Source: Microbacterium indicum DSM 19969
Lineage (GTDB): Bacteria > Actinomycetota > Actinomycetes > Actinomycetales > Microbacteriaceae
NCBI RefSeq assembly: GCF_000422385.1
Contig: NZ_AULR01000001.1
Location: forward strand, 62,001-126,000
DNA length: 64,000 nt
Direction: 5' to 3'
The notes under the pieces are model-generated. The model searched no databases. It had not been told where the DNA came from and saw only the letters and a program-made list of their open reading frames with translations. Shown here piece by piece: positions 58,202 to 64,000 of the stretch (within the stretch, counting starts at the first letter, position 1; the number at the start of each line of letters is the position of its first letter). The position numbers and the translations under genes were made by a program.

Positions 58202-58468
58202 ATGTCGACGGATCGCACCGCGCAGTTCTTCACCCCCGCGCAGGTCGCCGAGCTCCTCTCCCTCGAGCCCGACGAGGTGATCCGGCTCGTCTCCGACGGC
58301 GCCCTCCGCGGCACGCGCCTGGGCGATCCCCCGCGGTGGCGCATCGAGCGCGACAGCGTGCGCGAGTACGTCGACGACCAGAACGAGATGACCCGCCGCC
58401 ACGCCCTGTGGCGCCAGTCGAACGCCGCGAGCATGCCCGAGGTCTGGGGCTCGCACATCTCGATCTGA
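58202..58468 (+). CDS. BldC-like MerR-type helix-turn-helix protein
   Basis: An 88-residue protein with a single winged-helix domain (FFTPAQVAELLSLEPDEVIRLVSDGALRGTRLGDPPRWRIERDSVREYV), the layout of BldC and excisionase-like proteins. BldC in Streptomyces binds DNA cooperatively as head-to-tail oligomers and delays development. The C-terminal about 30 residues are polar and lack an effector domain. It stands between the SAF-domain gene (divergent) and a convergent gene of unknown function. Confidence 0.85.
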   Translation: MSTDRTAQFFTPAQVAELLSLEPDEVIRLVSDGALRGTRLGDPPRWRIERDSVREYVDDQNEMTRRHALWRQSNAASMPEVWGSHISI

Positions 58469-58472
58469 CGGG

Positions 58473-59051
58473 TCAGACCTCAGCGTCGGCGCGGTTGTCG
58501 ACGCGCACCCGCGAGATCGCGGCGAACGGGACGGTGACGACGCGCGCGACCTCGCTCGCGCGAGGGGCCGACCCCGCGTCGTGCACCGCGATGTCGAGGT
58601 GATCGGATCCGACGAGCGCCGGAGTCCCCTGCAGGTCGCCCGTGCCCGGCCGCGCGACCGCCACGGCCGTGCGCCGCCGCGCGAGCGAGCGCAGGACGAA
58701 GCCGAAGCGCATGCGAGCCGTGAGCGGATCCGCCCCCGCCGCCGCGCCCGCGAGCGAGATCCCCCGCACGGCGTGCAGCGGGACGATGTCGAGGCCGGAC
58801 CCGCCCTCGGGAGCGAGGGCGATCCAGTCGGAACCGACAGCGAGGACCGCGCCGCGCAGCGCCTCCCCTCCCGCGATCTCGATCGCGACGGGCGCGCCCA
58901 CGCCGCGCGCCGCGAGGCGCTCGGCGAGCGAGGTCATGGCGACCCGCACGCGCTCCGTCTCGGCGGCGAGCTCGTGCTCGGCCGCGTCGATCTCGGCCGC
59001 GAACTGGTGCTCGAGGTCGTCGAAGAGGTGATCCCACCTGCCGTCGCGCAT
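58473..59051 (-). CDS. Conserved actinobacterial protein of unknown function
   Basis: A 192-residue soluble protein. It begins MRDGRWDHLFDDLEHQF, then a helical acidic segment (EIDAAEHELAAETERVRVAMTSLAERL) and a beta-rich C-terminal half with an Sm-like look (VAIEIAGGEALRGAVLAVGSDWIAL, DIVPLHAVRGIS). An in-frame ATG eight codons upstream is possible, but TACGCT ends 6 nt before the chosen one. Genes with this N-terminus are found near secA in other actinobacteria. No function is established. Confidence 0.7.
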   Translation of the reverse strand: MRDGRWDHLFDDLEHQFAAEIDAAEHELAAETERVRVAMTSLAERLAARGVGAPVAIEIAGGEALRGAVLAVGSDWIALAPEGGSGLDIVPLHAVRGISLAGAAAGADPLTARMRFGFVLRSLARRRTAVAVARPGTGDLQGTPALVGSDHLDIAVHDAGSAPRASEVARVVTVPFAAISRVRVDNRADAEV

Positions 59052-59057
59052 CGGGAC

Positions 59058-59063
59058 AGCGTA
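59058..59063 (-). promoter_or_regulatory. -10-like TACGCT before the conserved unknown gene
   Basis: TACGCT on the minus strand ends 6 nt before the chosen ATG. Confidence 0.35.
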
Positions 59064-59148
59064 CAGCTCGTGCATAACGTACGATCAGCCCACCCACAGG
59101 CATATAAACGTCTACCCGGTATCCCAGTCGCGTGGTTCGGTGGACCGC

Positions 59149-59565
59149 ATGACTGCCGCCCGGTCCAACCGCCGCACCGAAGACGTGCGCGACTTCTTCG
59201 CGCGCCAGCCCACCCGCACGGCCGACCTGCCGGATCCCCTCCCCCTCATCACGTCGCTCGCGGGAGGCGTCCTCGAGGTGATCGCCGGCGTGCGCGACGT
59301 CGATCAGCTCGCGCGCTGGCTCGACGAGGGGCCCTATCAGGCGCTGCTCGTCCGGGCGAACCTCGCGGCGCGCGCCCGCAGCGCCCGGGGAGAGAGCGCG
59401 CACCATCCCGCCTACCAGGTGCAGTCGGCGCACCACTCCTCGCCCGCCGACGGCGTCGTCGAGGGCGTCGCGGTCGTCGCGACCCCGCGCCGCACGCGCG
59501 CGATCGCGGTGCGGCTCGAGGGCGCGGACGGCCGCTGGCGCGCCGCGTCGCTCGCCGTGCTCTGA
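59149..59565 (+). CDS. Rv3235-family (DUF6459) protein
   Basis: A 138-residue small soluble protein. A polar Arg-rich N-terminus is followed by two helices (PLITSLAGGVLEVIAGVRDVDQLARWL, YQALLVRANLAARARSARG) and a short beta-rich C-terminus ending RRTRAIAVRLEGADGRWRAASLAVL. This pattern matches the mycobacterial Rv3235 family, which lies close to secA1 in M. tuberculosis. Function is unknown. A GTG three codons upstream is an alternative start. Confidence 0.75.
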   Translation: MTAARSNRRTEDVRDFFARQPTRTADLPDPLPLITSLAGGVLEVIAGVRDVDQLARWLDEGPYQALLVRANLAARARSARGESAHHPAYQVQSAHHSSPADGVVEGVAVVATPRRTRAIAVRLEGADGRWRAASLAVL

Positions 59566-59571
59566 CGCCCG

Positions 59572-60795
59572 CTACTGGCGGTAGGACGCGAGGAAGTTTC
59601 CGAGGCGCTCGATCGCCTCGCCGATCACCCGCGGCTCCGGAAGCGTCACGACGCGCAGGTGGTCGGGCGTCGGCCAGTTGAAGCCGGTGCCCTCGACCAT
59701 GAGGATGTGCTCCGAGAGGAGCAGGTCGTAGATCAGCTTCTTGTCGTCGTGAATCTCGTGCACCTCGGGGTCGAGGCGCGGAAACGCGTAGAGCGCGCCG
59801 CGCGGCTCGACGCACGAGACGCCGGGGATCGCGTTGAGCCCCTGCCACGCGATGTCGCGCTGCTCGTGCAGGCGGCCCGTCGGCGCGATGAGCGCGTCGA
59901 TCGACTGGACCCCCGTGAGCGCCGCGAGCACCGCGTGCTGACCGGGGGCGTTGGGGCTCAGCCGCGTCGAGGCGAGGAGCTGCACGCCCTCGAGGAAGCC
60001 CTTGGCGTGCTCGCGCGGCCCCGTGATCACGAGCCACCCCGAGCGGTACCCCGCGACGCGGTAGGTCTTCGACAGGCCGTTGAACGTGATGCACAGGAGG
60101 TCGGGCGCGATCGATGCCATCGGGATGTGCTCGGCGCCGTCGAAGAGGATCCGATCGTAGATCTCGTCGGAGAGCAGGAGCAGCGAGTTCTCACGGGCGA
60201 TCTGCGCGATGCCCTCGAGGATCTCGCGCGAGTACACGGCGCCCGTGGGGTTGTTCGGGTTGATGACGACGATCGCCTTCGTGCGCGGCGTCACCTTGGC
60301 GCGGATGTCGTCGAGGTCGGGCTGCCACCCGTTCGACTCGTCGCACGCGTAGTGCACGGGCGTTCCGCCCGAGAGGCTCGTCATCGCCGTCCACAGCGGG
60401 TAGTCGGGCGACGGGATGAGGACCTCGTCGCCCTCGTCGAGGAGCGCCTGGGTCGTCATCGTGATGAGCTCGGACACGCCGTTTCCGAGGTAGACGTCGT
60501 CGACGTCGAAGCGTGGGAATCCCGGGACGTTCTCGTAGCGGGAGACGATCGCGCGCCGCGCCTCGACGATGCCGCGGGCGTCGGTGTAGCCGTGGGCCGT
60601 CGGGACGGCGCGCACCATGTCGCGCACGATCTGGAACGGCGCCTCGAACCCGAAGATCGCAGGGTTGCCCGTGTTGAGCTTCAGGACGGTGTGGCCTGCG
60701 GCCTCGAGCTCGTCGGCCTTCGCGAGCGCTGCGCCCCGGATCTCGTACAGGACGTTCTGGAGCTTGGCCGACTGATCGAGGGGTCGCAGGTTCAT
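59572..60795 (-). CDS. alaA: Alanine/glutamate-pyruvate aminotransferase (AlaA type)
   Basis: A 407-residue class I aminotransferase that transfers amino groups between glutamate and pyruvate. Family marks are LNTGNPAIFGF, YTDARGI...RRAIV, VINPNNPTGAVYS, DEIYDRILFDGAEH and the PLP lysine in TFNGLSKTYRVAGYRSGW. The first residues MNLRPLDQSAKLQNVLYEIRG resemble AlaA/AspC-like proteins of actinobacteria. A TAGGGT hexamer ends 6 nt before the ATG. It lies directly downstream of secA (22 nt). Confidence 0.9.
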   Translation of the reverse strand: MNLRPLDQSAKLQNVLYEIRGAALAKADELEAAGHTVLKLNTGNPAIFGFEAPFQIVRDMVRAVPTAHGYTDARGIVEARRAIVSRYENVPGFPRFDVDDVYLGNGVSELITMTTQALLDEGDEVLIPSPDYPLWTAMTSLSGGTPVHYACDESNGWQPDLDDIRAKVTPRTKAIVVINPNNPTGAVYSREILEGIAQIARENSLLLLSDEIYDRILFDGAEHIPMASIAPDLLCITFNGLSKTYRVAGYRSGWLVITGPREHAKGFLEGVQLLASTRLSPNAPGQHAVLAALTGVQSIDALIAPTGRLHEQRDIAWQGLNAIPGVSCVEPRGALYAFPRLDPEVHEIHDDKKLIYDLLLSEHILMVEGTGFNWPTPDHLRVVTLPEPRVIGEAIERLGNFLASYRQ

Positions 60796-60801
60796 GAACC
60801 C

Positions 60802-60807
60802 ACCCTA
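60802..60807 (-). promoter_or_regulatory. -10-like TAGGGT of the aminotransferase gene
   Basis: TAGGGT on the minus strand ends 6 nt before the ATG; there is no ribosome site. Confidence 0.45.
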
Positions 60808-60817
60808 GTGGCGCTCG

Positions 60818-63550
<2,733 letters not shown>

Positions 63551-63676
63551 GTATGACTCCTCGATCGGATCGCCCCGCGCGTTCGGGCGCAGGGCATACC
63601 CGCCCATCCTATGCGCGCGTGTCTATGAACGCGCGGAGGCCTTCCCGATGCGGATCCCGCTCATCAGCGCGCGAAA

Positions 63677-63682
63677 TAGACT
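63677..63682 (+). promoter_or_regulatory. -10-like TAGACT of the last gene
   Basis: TAGACT ends 6 nt before the ATG; no ribosome site. Confidence 0.4.
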
Positions 63683-63688
63683 CGCCTC

Positions 63689-64000
63689 ATGGCTATCTGG
63701 GGCAGGCGGCGTCGCGAGCGCGAACAGGCCGAGGCGCAGCAGCAGGAGAACGATGCCGTTCTCGCGCGGAAGGCGCAGAACGCGCTTGTGAAGACCGACG
63801 AGCGGATCCGCACGACGCGCGACGAGCTGGGCTTCGCGCAGGCCGAGCTCGGCGACGCCGCGACGAAGGACCTGCGCGAGGGGCTCGACGCCGTCGCGAC
63901 CCACATGCGCGAAGCGTTCCAGCTGCACCAGCTGAATCACGACGACATCCCCGACACCCCCGAGGAGCTGCGCACGCGCAACGCGCGCATCGTGCAGCTG
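63689..64000 (+). CDS. Coiled-coil protein of unknown function, cut by right edge
   Basis: The first 104 codons of a gene that continues past the window. MAIWGRRRREREQAEAQQQE is basic then Gln/Glu-rich; the rest (NDAVLARKAQNALVKTDERI, DELGFAQAELGDAATKDL, LREGLDAVATHMREAFQLHQ) is strongly helical and heptad-like, so a coiled coil is likely. The family was not recognised. It is divergent from secA with 138 nt between them, in the place where hpf often sits in other actinobacteria, but it does not look like Hpf. Confidence 0.6.
   Translation, partial: MAIWGRRRREREQAEAQQQENDAVLARKAQNALVKTDERIRTTRDELGFAQAELGDAATKDLREGLDAVATHMREAFQLHQLNHDDIPDTPEELRTRNARIVQL

Overview
The window is chromosomal DNA from a G+C-rich actinobacterium. 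Third codon positions are almost all G or C, and 51 genes are packed with no intergenic gap above about 210 bp. A WhiB1-like gene beside a PdtaS-like kinase, a DUF222/HNH endonuclease with an SOS box, an HspR-type HAIR element before a Clp ATPase, a monomeric isocitrate dehydrogenase and an Rv3235-like gene near secA all point to Actinomycetota, most likely Micrococcales/Microbacteriaceae. No tRNA, rRNA, CRISPR array, insertion sequence, prophage or pseudogene was recognised.

Layout. 1-4.8 kb: methionyl-tRNA synthetase (cut by the left edge), the HNH gene and a lipoprotein-like class B penicillin-binding protein. 4.9-10.4 kb: an L-idonate/gluconate operon (gluconate permease, 5-ketogluconate reductase, idonate dehydrogenase, gluconokinase) with a divergent GntR regulator. 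10.4-18.5 kb: RsmI, a protein O-mannosyltransferase, an aldo/keto reductase, a membrane protein, a GT4 glycosyltransferase and a GH92 mannosidase. 18.6-31.3 kb: HrpA helicase, an acyltransferase/SGNH protein, isocitrate dehydrogenase, an ArsR regulator with a convergent CDF metal transporter, a Gfo/Idh oxidoreductase, a NYN-LOTUS protein, a tiny zinc-ribbon protein and a quinone-reductase-like MDR protein.

31.3-51.2 kb is a sugar-scavenging region. Module 1 has a GH3 glycosidase, an ABC importer and a LacI regulator, with one perfect 20-bp palindrome between divergent promoters. Module 2 has a YicI-type alpha-xylosidase, an ABC importer and a second LacI regulator, next to xylA and xylB. Identical TCGAAGCGCTTCGA palindromes lie before the importer operon and between lacI and xylA, so uptake of xylosides, release of xylose and its entry into the pentose phosphate pathway appear to form one regulon. 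Both glycosidases lack signal peptides and should act on imported oligosaccharides. A ROK regulator, a PLP-homeostasis protein, a TauE/SafE permease and an O-acetylhomoserine sulfhydrylase are interspersed.

51.2-64 kb is mostly housekeeping: a ClpC-like ATPase behind a HAIR element, WhiB, PdtaS, a CpaE-like ATPase with a SAF-domain protein, a BldC-like regulator, two conserved actinobacterial proteins of unknown role, an AlaA-type aminotransferase, SecA and the start of an unrecognised coiled-coil protein.

A feature running through the whole window is that about sixteen genes have a TAnnnT (-10-like) hexamer ending 6 or 7 nt before the start codon, usually with no Shine-Dalgarno sequence. 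This implies that leaderless mRNAs are common in this organism. I did not find a clearly new defence or mobile system. The strongest leads are regulatory: a near-perfect 61-nt palindrome, the paired xylose operators with back-to-back promoters sharing a -35 element, the HAIR-controlled Clp gene and the NYN-LOTUS/zinc-ribbon pair.
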